64,000 nt of DNA, from positions 11,656,001-11,720,000 of the forward strand of contig OZ316895.1 of assembly GCA_973895155.1 (NCBI GenBank). The letters are read 5' to 3'. The notes below the pieces were generated by a model. It was not told the DNA's origin and ran no database searches. It saw nothing but the letters and a program-made list of their open reading frames with translations. A program made the position numbers and the translations under genes. This DNA comes from Marsupella aquatica. Its lineage: Eukaryota; Marchantiophyta. This document shows positions 31,670 to 44,777 of this stretch, piece by piece. Position 1 is the first letter of the stretch, and each line of letters begins with the position of its first letter.

Positions 31670-34600
31670 GGATGAACATATTACAACTACACTTGTTAAT
31701 CACGTTTTCTCGGCACTTTTGACGCCTACAGCGTGCTCCGCGAACGCAGTAGACACGCGGCATCTACAGTACTATTATCGGTGGTTCGCCCTGTGTCTCC
31801 AGTGCGGGTTCGTAGATGGGGTCCTGTACACTTGTTATCCAATCTTGCAGGGATCGTAGGATATCCAAATCCCAAAGAAATGCGCACCTCTTCGTCTGAA
31901 CAGCCAAACAAGGCCAAGCATGAAGTTTTCTTGTTTCGAGCCTTATATATTGACATGAAATGTGACGTTCCAAATTTGATTTTACAATCGGAATAAAGAA
32001 AATGAAAATCTGACCCAACAAGAAAGGCAAGTGACAATCGATCCTCAACTGAGCTGGCTTTCCATACACATCGTGCCATGGAGGTAGTTATATATATGTT
32101 ATCTGGACTTACTCTTTCAGGGCGCCATTTGTCTGAAGTTGGTGATCATAGTGCGACCGACGCAAACCATGGTAGGCTACAAAGCTAGTGATATGGATAT
32201 AGTCACAAATCCCATTGAGCAAAACAGTTCCGCACTGACGTTGGACGGACCATCTCCAAATTATTAAGCTACGACTTCCCGCAGACGCCAAAAGGGGACC
32301 CCGAGCAGCTATCTCCAATCTACTCCCGTGACAGCGTTCGATCCCCTAGATGAACTCAGGCACTAGTCGGGGCACTAGTCTTACGTGAAGTACTGCTATT
32401 TACAACCTATTTAATTAACTACAGTAGTACCTAAGTACATCGCCCCCAATAACGGCGGCGACGTTGTCTACAGAAAGACAGCTTCAGGTGAATGGATAAT
32501 TCGATACAACGTTGCCTCCCCTAGTGCCCTCTATGAGCTGGAAAAGGAATTGACCAAAAGATTACTCAACACAAACACAAGTTTATTTGAAGCGTGGAAT
32601 TAATCACGTTAGTTTCAACGAGGACTGGTACATGAATGAAAGAACACCTTCGACAATGCAGACATATAAGTACGTAGGCCCGCGCCAGCCTGCATGCATA
32701 TCTCAAAGCCAAGAAAAGTTCACGACAAAGCCAAGAAGAATTAAATCTACGCTAAAATTCATGTTGCGTGCACTCAGGCTCACAAACAAAGCACAGTGTC
32801 AATTTCTTCACTTCCTTCGTTACTTTCGCTCTTTCGATCTTTTTTTCTACGGCAAAATATAACATTACGTTCTTCTTCACCTCGTTTCACGTTTCTGGTA
32901 ATGCTAATTCTTTAGAGAGTAGTCAAATAGCTTGAGATTACATCTCGTTTTGCATCTCCGCGCGTGACGATTTGGCCTGGCTATTAAAAGTTCAGTCAAT
33001 ACTTATGTCAAGAGTATTAGAGGAACTAACTGTTATTGTTCACTTTGCTCTTAATCTTCTTTCATATACACTCTAAAATCTTTATTTATTGCGCAACCAT
33101 GGATAGCAGCACTATGGTAGTGGGCATAGCAGGCTCTTGACAGGCAACTGGCTGGTGTGAACCGGATTGATTGGCTTGAAGGATTTGGACCTGCGAGTTT
33201 GTGACCAACCTCATGGCAACAGACACGGGAGCAGACATTGAAGCAGGCAAAAGATGGAGAGAAACTACATTTTCCCCAAAGACAACTGCACCGTAGGCTT
33301 GTGACGCTAGTTGGGTTCGGATTATCCCACCATGGTTGGGGCTGCTTGAGTTGGCCCTAAAACAACGTACAGTGAACAAATATAGCACATTGTCAGCCTG
33401 GGTATTTAATTAATGTACACAATAAGCAAAACCCATTTGGATTGGAGATCCTCTAATGGTCAAACCTAGATCTAGAGATTTTGATAAGGAATGTTCCTAG
33501 CGTATAATCTTATCTGGGCTGCATATATTCTTATGTCCCTTTCTCGGTCCCTTTACACTTTCTGGCTTAGGGTAACTTTGTGAATTTGGGGCTCAGATGA
33601 AATCCCTGCTCAGACCTTTTGCTTCGATAGGATACCTAAGCTCAGACGGGATCCTAAGGACAAGTATTTTTGTACTAGGGATGGCATGGAGTAAACTGAT
33701 GGACTTTGATAGTGTTTTGGGGATCCCATCCAAGTTCAAAGGTTTGTATGTAGAGCCCGTCGAGCTTACTACTAGCTCGTGTTTCTGGTCGTCCCCTTAC
33801 TTGTTTCTTTTCCTTCAGGAATAGACACTGTTCTATCGCAATTGACACTAGGATACAGCACACTCAACACATGCATAGCCCCCATCAACCGCAGGGATGG
33901 GCAGAGCAAGCATCAGCTGAAGTCAGCGACAAACCATAGAGGCCAAAATGGCAAGACCAGACGACCACACAGGCCTGATAGAAACCCGGATAGAAATCAA
34001 CACCAGTATTTACTTAGACTGTAAGAGAATTCGAACAAGGATGGGAGAAACAGGATAAATTTACGGGAATAGCTGGAACAAAGTAAATAAGGTCGTTGTA
34101 TGCAACTGAACTATTTTCCAGCTTTTGGAGCAAGTCGAGGACTAAACCCTCATTTCCATTTCTCTTTCTTTTTTCTTGACTTAAAAGGCACTTTTTACCA
34201 AGTGAGACACCAACTGAGTCAATGCTGGCCCTGAGTACGGTAGTAGCCAAGCTCGTGGCCACGTGGTGAGGAATTACCAGAAGGGATCAAGTCATTGAAA
34301 ATTGACGTCCCATCACAGCTCCCAAGAAATTGAAGTGTGAATGGACCTCCCTATTTGGCAAAATGCTTTGGGGCTCTGACCTTTGTGTGAAAAATAATAA
34401 ATAATAAATGCTTGGATAGAATTTCTCAATCTAGATGGACCCCAAGGAAAGAATCTTTTCTGCTCTGATGATAGATATTTAAGGAACGTGACAGAAAACG
34501 AGGGTCATCTAGGGGAAATTCTTAGTGAAATTTGGGGATATTCGACTTCTTGGAAAGTTAGATCTTTCCAGAACATCTCTATCGAACCCAAGAACATCCA

Positions 34601-37600
34601 ATATCAGCATCATATCAAGGCAGAAGGTGAAGGTCAAAGTTGAAAGCGGAAAGGGTACAGTGAGCGAAGGGGTAATCTTTGGGAATTTGCAGCACTCTCA
34701 ATTCTTCATGAGAGTTGGCCATACTAGACTAGTTAGAAATGTCTTTCAGGCTACTAGTACTAAGAACACAAGAACAGCCAATTCCGCTGCAGATCAAGGG
34801 AGAAATTGAAAATCAAAGTTCGCTGATCAAACACTTTAGCGGGTAGAATATGAAGCAGTTAAGGTGTAAAGGATGTTACGTTCCATGGAGATTGTATGTT
34901 CCCAAGCTAGGCCTATCCTGGGTTAGATTAGGGTTCCCAATGTCTACTTGCACCTGATTATATACAATAGACCTGACCTTCAGACAATTTGATGATTGTA
35001 ACCTGAGTAGATTGGAAGATCCTAAGTCAGACCCGGGAAGTCAGAACCCCTTTTCCAAGTATATAGGCAACCTCAGAACGACATGTGTGTTAGTTGCACC
35101 ACCTTAGTTAGACCACATGGTGAACTCCATTGTGTCAAAACACTCCCTGAACTCTCACTTCCATGTCAAGTAAATTTTTCTTTCAATTCACCTTATTGAG
35201 GCCGGGATGGAAGGGAGAATGGTCCCAAAGAAATCTTTCTTTACGTCTCCAAAAACAGAAATATAAGAAGCTTTTAGATGAAATAATTCGATCCTGATAC
35301 ATGACGTCTTTAAAACAATTCGGAGAGGGAGAATCTATATGTCCAGTTTGCGAGATCAATGGCTTCAAACCCTGTCTAAACTAACTCTCCATATATAGAT
35401 ATTAGAAGTCCGATTGAATGAATACCTGGAGATGCTAAGACATAAACAACATATACCCACGCGTGGAGGCCTTCGATAAACAGAACTCCCTCCACACCTG
35501 CCAGAGAAGACCCTTGCCAGTAGCTGCAGATCTTTTGCTTCGGATGTCATTTGCCATACAGATCAAATTATTTGAGATCAGAAACCAGATTGTTCAACAA
35601 GCGGACAACAAATGCATTCGAGGCTTTGACTGGATGGCTATGCATCCAAGGAGCATTTGTTCAAACCATCAAAGAAAAACATATTGTTTGGAGTTCCCAC
35701 AGTAGTTCTTAGTTACCTGACATTCTCAAGAATTCTGGTGTTGCATCTTAATTCTCTTTTACGTTTGAGATATCTAGACTGGCATCGCATTCAACGAAAT
35801 TGACTACAATGCCAGCTACAAATTAACTAATTGCAGAATTTTCTGGAAGTCAGCCAAATCTTTTAGCAAGCGAACGTGGGAAACCTGGAAGAAAATTTGG
35901 CAGGCTCAGATTCTCCACAATCAACTAGGATCTTATATGACTCCCAGTCTAAAACTTTAGCCTCCAACTGGCCTCAGAAATTCCGAGAGAAATTTCAGAG
36001 AGCAGAAATAGAATCGGGAATAGAATTAGTCATCGTTGATTGATCCTAAACGTCCAAGTTGAAAACATGTGAATCTCTGAGAAAGAGTTGAGAAAATAAT
36101 TCACTGCTCACAATGAAGCTCAATGCTAACTAGTCTGGGAAGCTTGCAAGTCAAAAATATTGTTAGCACAATCTCAAGTACAATACTTAGGCTTTTACGC
36201 ATGCTTCTCGATGGGATAAACCAGATCACAGTCTTCCGTGATCCTTGGAAGTTGCAATAAATACGCTCTACAAAGACAGATTCTTGAAAATCTGAATAGT
36301 TACTTTGGAGTTTGTCAACGTCAGAAAAATTACCTTGACTCAATTCGTAGTACACAAATCAAAATGAATAATGGAGAAGTAACTACTGACATCTTGAGCA
36401 GAGCATTGTCCTGGACATGACTATCATGCAGTTTACGTTCTCGGAAAGGATGCTATTCAACCTGTATTCATTCTAGTATTAATACTAATCAACCAGGAAA
36501 AAGGCTGAAGGAAGAGTCGACAAGATCATACTGAAAATTATAAGATCTGATAAGGAAACGTTCTAGATTTTTTGAAAAACTTAAGATCTGATACGGCAAC
36601 CTTCACTCTAGAACGTTTTGCGTACTGAGGGTGAATTGTATTCGACCCTACTTAACTGTTGTATCATTCAGACCTGGACGTTTGGAAAGCAAATACGCGT
36701 CGCATTCTCTAGCGTTCAATATCCTTTCAAACTGTCTTCTTTTCCGACGTCCATGTGTCCAACAATTTGCTGACAGCTGCATCCTGATCCACTCTTGAAA
36801 CCTGATCAATTTGGCAAGAATGATTTTTTGTTGCAATCTTCAAATCTTGAAAGGACGTGCGTTCTCCAGAAAAGGGTGTAAAGCTCCTATATAAGGATCC
36901 TCCAACGTTGAGGAAATAAATGGGGATATGAGGACCCTAGAATGCAAATCTTCAAACCTCCACAAAATTTGAACTCCTGTAACAGACGGACTTTATCTCC
37001 CCTGGGGAACATTATGAAAGTCTCTGAGCATTACAATGTGCACCTACACAAAATTAGGACTCCTGAGTGTGTACATTGTAACAGAACGACGATCAGAAAG
37101 GTTTCCAGCGGGGCGAAGCAAATTAGCATCCTCTTTAACTAGAGATCTTGTCCGTGAGAATCCAGTTTCACCGGGATAATAACTACTCATAGAAATCTTT
37201 CGTCCAGATTCACAAAACTCACGGAGTTCGGGGACCTCAAACTTTGACAAGAGCGAATGCTTCTTCTCCGTGAGCATGATTAAACTTTAGAAGTGGCGGA
37301 ATACCGAACATGTAGTTCGAGACCCCTTATGATACATATAGTCCACAACGAGTTTTCCTGACTGACTGTACATCCTTCTCTACCGAACCAGGAAACTCGC
37401 TCCCCGTCTCGCTCTACTTCTCTAAGCAATTGTAACGACATAGCTAGAATTGGGCTCAAGTGGAGGAACTGACTAAGTAAAGATCCAACCATTCGTTCAA
37501 ATATGCGCCTCAATGCCTGAGTTCATATTATCACAGCGTTCCTACAGATGGCAGGGCCTTATATTATTGAAAGTGGGCTACTGGTCTTGCTAGCTCTATA

Positions 37601-39149
37601 AAATGTGGGCTAGTGTCAAGGTACCAGTTCAGTTCACCAGTTCGCCACCTCAAGACGCGTTGGTCCACGCCTCAAATTCAATGAACTATTGAATGATTCG
37701 CCAGTGCTCCAAACGGATGGCTAGAAGTCCTGACGACCTTGCCATATATGCCGTGCCTTGGCTTGGCTTGGCACACAGGACATTTATAAGTTGGATTGGC
37801 ACCGTACATATTGGATTGAACTACCGTCGCCTCGGTGGTTCTGTCCATGCCGCTGGTGTTCATGTGCCACCGTGCGTCGCTAGCCACATGCAGTCATCCC
37901 ACAGAAGTGAACCGAAGTGCCGAAGGCCCAGAAAACGGCGAAAAACTTCATTGCTGCCACACAGCAGCTCACCACAACCAACATACTGTATCAATCGATC
38001 AACAATTCCGCAGACGAATCAATGTGACACCAGATGCCGAAAAACAATAGGAAGACAGGAAACCAGCTCGCTAGCTATTCCGCCAGCCAGCCAGGCGACT
38101 TGTCACCCATACTCGAAGTCCCAAGCTTCGATCGATGAAGTACTGTACAACAACAACCATTATATCATGACCACTAAAAATCTCAAGGTGATCCAGCAGT
38201 AACTTGGACAAGAATAAGTCTCATTATTACCTCAAGAATGCACTGGCTCACTACCCATCAGAGACACTACCTAGCTACAATAGCTGCCTCCTACAGTAGT
38301 TGCCTTCTGCAGAACCACAGCAGTGCATCATGATGCTGTGTAAAGCACTGACAACCTCTATGAAAACGCCAAGCGATGTATTATCGTAATATAAGCTGCA
38401 AGCTCTTCTGGATGCGAACATATCAGATTCCCTGTGTGTGCCTGCAATTGCATGCCTGGCTGCTCTAACTACTGGTGGGCGAGTTCAGGCCAGAACCCAA
38501 AATCGGCAGCCTTTGCCACTTTTTGACCGTTTGTTGTGGTGATCGGCGGTGCTGATGACCCACTACACTTTTCTAACTTTGCTCGCAGCTTTTTAGGTCT
38601 GATCCAACCCGTTGAATATCCTATTGGACAGTCCTATTTGCACGGCCTAATAAGTCGAAATGGTGGGACATGGCCCCACGGCTTACCAGCCTTACCTTCT
38701 GGCCTCCAAGAGACTTTACTCCTTAGCCACCAATTTACCAAATATATGCATAGAAAAGCTTCATGATTGTTTACATTCTACCTTTCTAGTGAAAAAGGAT
38801 AAAAGGACCAATTTATCATATAGGGCGGAACAAAATACAATGGAGTACATTTTGTTTCAATTTGTCAGTGAAGATTCCTCCCCTGACAAAAAGCAAACCT
38901 CAAAATATTCCAGAATCTATTGAAATATTAGGAAGACGCACCGAGTATCGTCTATCACGAAGGAATCTTATCTGTACTTTTCCAGATGAAATTGCTTTTC
39001 CCTTCTTTACTTTTCCCCTGATAATTGTCTCACCTACACTCAAAGGGAGAGTTGTGAGTTCACATGGGAGACTTGTGGCCAGGACTGATATTCATCCCAA
39101 AATATATTTAAAAAGATAGTATTTTTCATCTCATCAATATGTCATACTA
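31670..39149. other. Long stretch without a supportable gene
   Basis: I read both strands and found only short, domain-free open frames. A diverged duplication of about 170 bp is visible at about 34510-34810 (AAGAACATCCAAT... / AAGAACAGCCAAT...). Two copies of a short TAAGATCTGATA(A/C)GG motif are at about 36540 and 36590. No tRNA, rRNA or clear transposase remnant was seen. Confidence 0.35.
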
Positions 39150-39790
39150 GCTTAATGCCCATTCATTGCACAAACGATGCATTAAAAGATGTTGCATAAA
39201 AGATATAGTCAAATTTGTTCTTGTGCAATTAAAGATGTCGTTGCACAAAACATATGGTCAAAAGCAAGCTTGAGGGGTACTGGAAAGTCTCCCATTTTCT
39301 CCATAAAGAGTACATACTACTTGCCTATATTCCAAGAATATTGCACAATAACCAAAATGTGACATATATGGAATGGTTATGATTGTTTGGAAACGATTCA
39401 AATGTTAGATCTTGCATGTCAAATATTTGGAAGTGTGCACAACATATATTGCTGGAAGTGCCCCCATCCTTGTGGAAGTGTGTCATTTCCTTCAATCCTT
39501 TAAAAGTGTATGTCCTTAGTTCCAAATGCCTCCTTTGGTACCCACTCAATCTTGCACTTGACCATATCATTGTGAACAAGGTGCTATCTTGTTGCACAAA
39601 AAATGTCATTGTACAAAAGATGTCATGGACGAAAAGATATTGTTATGTGAAAGCAACTTCGTGAAAGAGGTAGAACTTGTGTAAGAGATAGCGTTCCACA
39701 AAAGAGATTGTTGTGTAGGATTTCAAATGTTGGGTAAAAGACGCCATTGCATAAACTAAGGATATCATACAATGCAGTAGTTGCATAAAA
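39150..39790 (-). repeat. Degenerate AAAAGATGTTG-type repeat region (minus orientation)
   Basis: Loose tandem occurrences of (TGCA/TGTA)(CA/TA)AAAGAT(G/A)T(C/T) spaced about 20-50 bp, for example near 39188, 39198, 39230, 39610 and 39690. The reverse complement of this motif is the unit of the denser array at 58085-58730. Confidence 0.55.
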
Positions 39791-40211
39791 TGTTAGTTTA
39801 TGCCTCTAGTAAAACCCGGGGTACAACCTATTTAATTTCTTTCACAATACTAGTTAGGATGGGAGTTAGGATTCAGGTATGATAGCACTTTTTTAGTTCC
39901 AGGCTCCCATAGACCATGGAAGGAGGTATGCCCGAGAGGAACACAAACTTGCGCTCACACGTGAAGATTCACTTTTTAGGTGCTAACAAGTGAGGGGGTG
40001 TGAGGAGGAGCTCTAGCGCATTGATCATATATGGCGGGTGTGATCATTTCATATTTCTGGGTTTCGAGAGTGATCATTTCATATTTCTGGGTTTCTCTCA
40101 CAACCATGCTCATAGCCTGGACGGGGTGACCCACAACATTCAGTGTTAATGTCCATGAATGTTGTTCACATGTCTTGACAATATCTTGTTTGGTCTACAT
40201 TACTCCCAACA
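39791..40211 (+). mobile_element. Solo-LTR-like copy 1
   Basis: It runs from TGTTAGTTTATGCCTCTAGTA to TTACTCCCAACA (421 bp), with TGTTAG...CCCAACA ends. Its middle (CCATAGACCATGGAAGGAGG, GAACACAAACTTG, GAGGAGCTCTAGC) matches the copy at 60825-61188 in the same order and strand. A 30-bp tandem duplication (TGATCATTTCATATTTCTGG) lies at 40041-40100. No primer-binding site follows, and flanking 5-mers do not match exactly. Confidence 0.6.
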
Positions 40212-41767
40212 AAAACAAATATATAATTGCATTTAGGTTTTCATTGACTAGAAGATGTTGTGACATAAAATATGCACGTTGTGCAAAAAATGGAGCTCTA
40301 GTAAATAATAAATTTGCATAGAACAGATTACAATTTATGAAGTGGAAAAACATGGCCAACATCGCAAAGTGAAGATAATACACACAATGAATTCTTTATT
40401 CATTTTAGTGGAGAAGTTCATCAAATATTATTAGTCAACTTTGTGCAAATGCCTTAATAGCTAGAACTAAACTGTTTATCTTTGTAGTAGGACATGTTGC
40501 TCTTTAAAAAGAAGTCAGCATACAATTAAACCATGACTACAATTGACTATCTGACCCTCAGCCCTTAGCACACTTAATACAGAACCTCCATGCAAACTAC
40601 TCAAGGGGTGTTTTAATCCCATTTTGCAATTCTATTTAAGTTTTTATAGAAGAAAAACCCCTGGTTGTACTTCGCAATCGGTTATAATCTTTGGGCCCTC
40701 AGTGTTAACTAATATGAGAGTACATGTGAACGCTCAAAGGGTGTATTTTATCCATTTGAAACTACTAATTATAATTATTACCGGCAACAAGGGAACTTTT
40801 TATAGAAAAATGAAAATAACAAGGGGTAAGAGGGAAGGGGTCCCAATCGAAGGGGGGTTCACTTTGAATCTTCGGAGTGAGGGCCCAAGGGTTATAATGA
40901 AGTCAAATTTATGGAGTTTTTCTAAAATGTCCCAATTAGTTTTCTCTAATTAAGGGTGGTAAGTATGGGTGTGTCACACGACACTATAGTATTGCTCCGC
41001 ATGTCTTTACATGATCCGAGCATGTCGCACATTTGGGGGGAATATAGATTAGGCTATTTTTTTCCAAGCCCGTTGCCAAGTTTGTGCAAGAGGATGGTTC
41101 AAGACTTGGAGGTGAGTTTGGGAGCAAGGGGGATTGTGAGTTTCAGGGTGAGTTTAGGAGTGATGTTTGAAATTAATTTTGGGAGGGGGATATCAAGGTT
41201 TAGGTGCCTGCAAAACAGCACAAGCCATCCAGGGTGCCCTAGATCAAACGGCCTCCATCAAAGGCAACAATGGAGCGGGCTGAGGCAGGGGCAGGCAAAG
41301 GGGAGGAGTCTTTCGAGCCTGCAAGTTCTCTTGCCAGTCTTGCCTAGCATCACAACTGCACACATGATTGAACACCCCATTGCATACTCAATGGGGCTTG
41401 TTTTCATTCTTGTCTTTTTGCTTGTTATGTAAATGTTATTTGAGGTTTAGGGTGCAAGTGTTGGAGGTGCAGCCCTTGGCTGAGGCCACTGTGGAAAGGC
41501 ATAACTCCAAAACCAGCCCCTGCATGCTCTTTGTAGAGGTTACATGCTCAATTGACCGGCTGAGATGCACTTACACACAACCGCTGGTTGGCAGCCTTTC
41601 CAAGAGCTACCGAACACTCAAAGCATGGTGCTGCCGTGGGGGCTATCTTGTCATTTTCACTAACGAGGCCTGTGACCCAACCTAAGTGGTCACAATAGAT
41701 TGGGCCTCTATCTTGTCATTTCACTAACCCGGCTCGGGACCTTCTACGTGGTCACCTCAGGTTGAAC
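40212..41767. other. No supportable gene
   Basis: Open frames at 40956-41432 and 41368-41685 lack recognisable domains and I cannot support them. The region 41110-41190 has repeated GAGTTT(G/A)GGAG pieces. Confidence 0.35.
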
Positions 41768-41848
41768 AATACTATTTTGGCAAGATGGTTTTACAATACT
41801 ATTTTGGCAAGATGGTTTTACTATACTATTTTGCCAAGATGGTTTTAC
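41768..41848 (+). repeat. 27-bp tandem repeat, three copies
   Basis: Units 41768-41794, 41795-41821 and 41822-41848 have consensus AATACTATTTTGGCAAGATGG plus TTTTAC. The first two are identical and the third has two changes. Confidence 0.93.
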
Positions 41849-42349
41849 AACACAGTTTCAAGTATTTTCCTTAGAGCCATGCATTTCCTACAGTACAATA
41901 TGTTCTGGGGCCATTTTTGGACTCCCATCACTTCAAGGGAACTAATGAATAGCTAGTGACACAACTGAAGTTAGTCGGAATTGTGATCGACTGCAACTGC
42001 ATGACCAGGCTACTTTTGCCTGAGAGCATCCCCTCAGCCCACACTAGTTAAGGTTGATGGTTAATTGGTGACTTGAGATAGAGGTCAATTCCTGACCTGA
42101 AACCATCCCCATGGGTCATGCTATTTAGGTTTTATTCGCGACCAGGTATCAAGGTCAATTTGCCTTAAGAGCGTCCCCACATATAGCACTATACAATGAT
42201 TATGACTGCATTTGTTCCAATGTTCCATGATTGACTCGACTGTTGAGTACTGTTTAGAGTGTTGACATGCGCGACAGTACCGCCTATGAGCAATGCCATG
42301 CGCCAAACCCCACGCTCCCACCCATTTTCAAACCTGATGGACAGAAACA

Positions 42350-42835
42350 GAAAACTGTCGTGCACATTGTGCCAGAACTTAAAAACTGCCGTACACATTG
42401 TGCCAGAACGTAAAATAACTGTCCTGAGTCTTTCAAGCTTGTTGGTGTCCATTCAGACTCAAATTCCTATACTTTGCTTTGAGTTTCTGTATGAGCATTT
42501 TTCAACGTTACGTCTCCTAGCTTGACCAGTGTGCATTCCAGACAGTCCATCCTTGCCGTCACTTTTTGCCCACATTGTACCAGAACATGAACCAGCCTCC
42601 GTAAGCGCCAACAAGCAGGGTGAATCCGAGACAACGACACAGTGTACATTCTTCCTGGCATGAGCATTAACACAAAGTAGATTTGACGCACAGGTCTGGC
42701 ATTCAGGGTCATCTTTGGCAGGTGCACTGATCCCAGTGTACGATAATTCCTGGAATGCTGGAGGGCATTAACGCAACGTAAATCTAACACACGGTTTTCT
42801 GGCATTCAGGGTCATCTTTGGCAGATGAGCTGATC
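42350..42835. repeat. Two sets of short direct repeats
   Basis: ACTG(T/C)CGT(G/A)CACATTGTGCCAGAAC occurs twice at 42353-42409. TCTGGCATTCAGGGTCATCT (then TTGGCAG(G/A)TG) occurs at about 42697 and 42790, each preceded by a related GTA(G/A)AT(T/C)T block. The second pair is about 94 bp apart. Confidence 0.75.
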
Positions 42836-44777
42836 CCCACCAGTCCTCGAGTTAACATTGATGAAGCTCCATGTGAGTGTACACAGGACCAAGTGCACAT
42901 TTCCTGTCTGCAAAGTGGAGATTGGTGCAATCCACACAATTTGGCACCACTAGGCAAGACTGGGGAGAGGAATGCTACTCACTCTCCCACTCTAGCGCGT
43001 AAGGGTGCTTATAACAGGCCTTATTTGTAACTTTATAGCTACCCCGTGGGGATCAAAAACGAGCTTTCACGAGCACCTCTCACTAAAGTCACTGCCTGAA
43101 CCCAAAGTTGGCAGAAAATAGGGGGGGGAAAGTGCCTTACTCCGGTCCTGCAACTTACCGCCCCAGGTGATATGGCCGCTGCTGCATGGAGAACCCACTG
43201 AGAGGAACACCAAGAAACACGAAAAAACATAATGGGGTCTTTCGGTTATTTACAATTCAAGACAACAGGGCAATGCCTCAGACCTAACCTCAGCCCCTAC
43301 ATTAATAACTGGGGATTACCAACTTTCAAGGACACCTATACATTGGGATGTACAAAGCTGCAAGGGTGACACTAAGAAACTAATGCGAGTATTCTGTAGT
43401 AGTTGGCCCCGAAATATGCAGGGATTTGATATCTAACTGCAGGAGCAGATCTTAGCAATACCCATTAAAGTACGTGATTGAAGATTGGAATAACAATCGA
43501 ATATGACTTGGCAGAGAACAGCTACATTCTATGCTTTTCACAGTTGCAGTAGGAAGAAAACGGAATTTACTGCAAACAATGATGGCCGAACGGATCCAAA
43601 ATCATTCCATATACACTCGGTATATTTCCTCGTGGTATACTAGTGAACTTTCAAAATTTAACTGAACCTTCAGCAATTCGCTAAGTAAAGAGTAATCCCA
43701 GACCCAAATCTAAACTCAAATCTGCAGTTCAGTGGTCGGAACCATCTTTGTACGATTAGGGCAATATTAGAAGTGGGAAGTCTTCATGTACCATGTGCAG
43801 ATTCCCAGACCAATAGATACTGAAGGTCGTACATTCAGTGTACCACTTGACCAAATGGTCATTGGCTACTCACCTCGACTGGCAAGCTTCCTCTGGAAAA
43901 GATATCAAGAGATAGGTGAAGGCAGGTAGCTATGGGGGACTTCCCGGTCCAGTCGGGAGCAACTAGGTGACCGAAGGCTGCCGCTTTGCAATCACCATCC
44001 GTTTCCAATCATGCATTCACCAACTGGCCAATCTCCAAAGCGGGACGGAGGCAGGTATAGGCAGGCATCTAAGATAAAAAAAAACCATATACACCCAACT
44101 ACACGCAGTAGCCAACCAATCTACTCTAGGCCAATCAGTACACCCTGACCAGCCCCAGTAACCTGTACACTACAGCTCCTCCTGTAGCGCCCACAGTCCC
44201 ACTCCTGCTCCGGCTCACTTGACATAAAACGTTCACGAGTAGCAAAAGGGTGCTGGTCTTCAACTGCTTTCATAAGATCGCGAACGGCAACGTGGCCTGC
44301 CTTGTAATTGCCACTCGAAAGCATTTTCTCAAAAGCCCAACCAGGGGAACGAAGCAGCAGCCCCTTCTGAAGTTTCCAATATTTTGGAGAGGAAGCATGT
44401 TAACAAGGACCAAAAGCTTAGCACATATCTCCTGCACAATGGAATGGACCGACATCAAACCTCGAGGAATAACATAGAAACGTCGTGAATGCTCACAAAC
44501 CCGTATAGACAAAGGACTCCCATAACGCGAGGAATTGTAGACAACTAATTCAAACTGGGTAGCAACACCATAACCCCACCCATGTTCTCCACCTTAGTAT
44601 GCCACAAGTCTAGCCATTAGACACAGCTCTTGGTGGAGAGAGGCAGGAACTAAAGCTGGAATTTTGGTTGAAAATGCTTTACACAGACAAGTTTTCGAGG
44701 CGTCTGTTTCCAATATTTTACACGTGACAGCAGACAATCAGAACTCAGCAGAAAGCTGTACAGGTTTTAGGACAAAC
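42836..44777. other. 3' side of the MOS1-like gene; no other gene supported
   Basis: The part next to 44777 should contain the 3' UTR of the minus-strand gene. Minus-strand frames at 44121-44512 have no known domain. Nothing further is recognised. Confidence 0.4.

Noticed and set aside
40956-41685. Possible protein of 100-158 residues
   Set aside because: No recognisable domain, no neighbour support, and repeated GAGTTTGGGAG pieces within.
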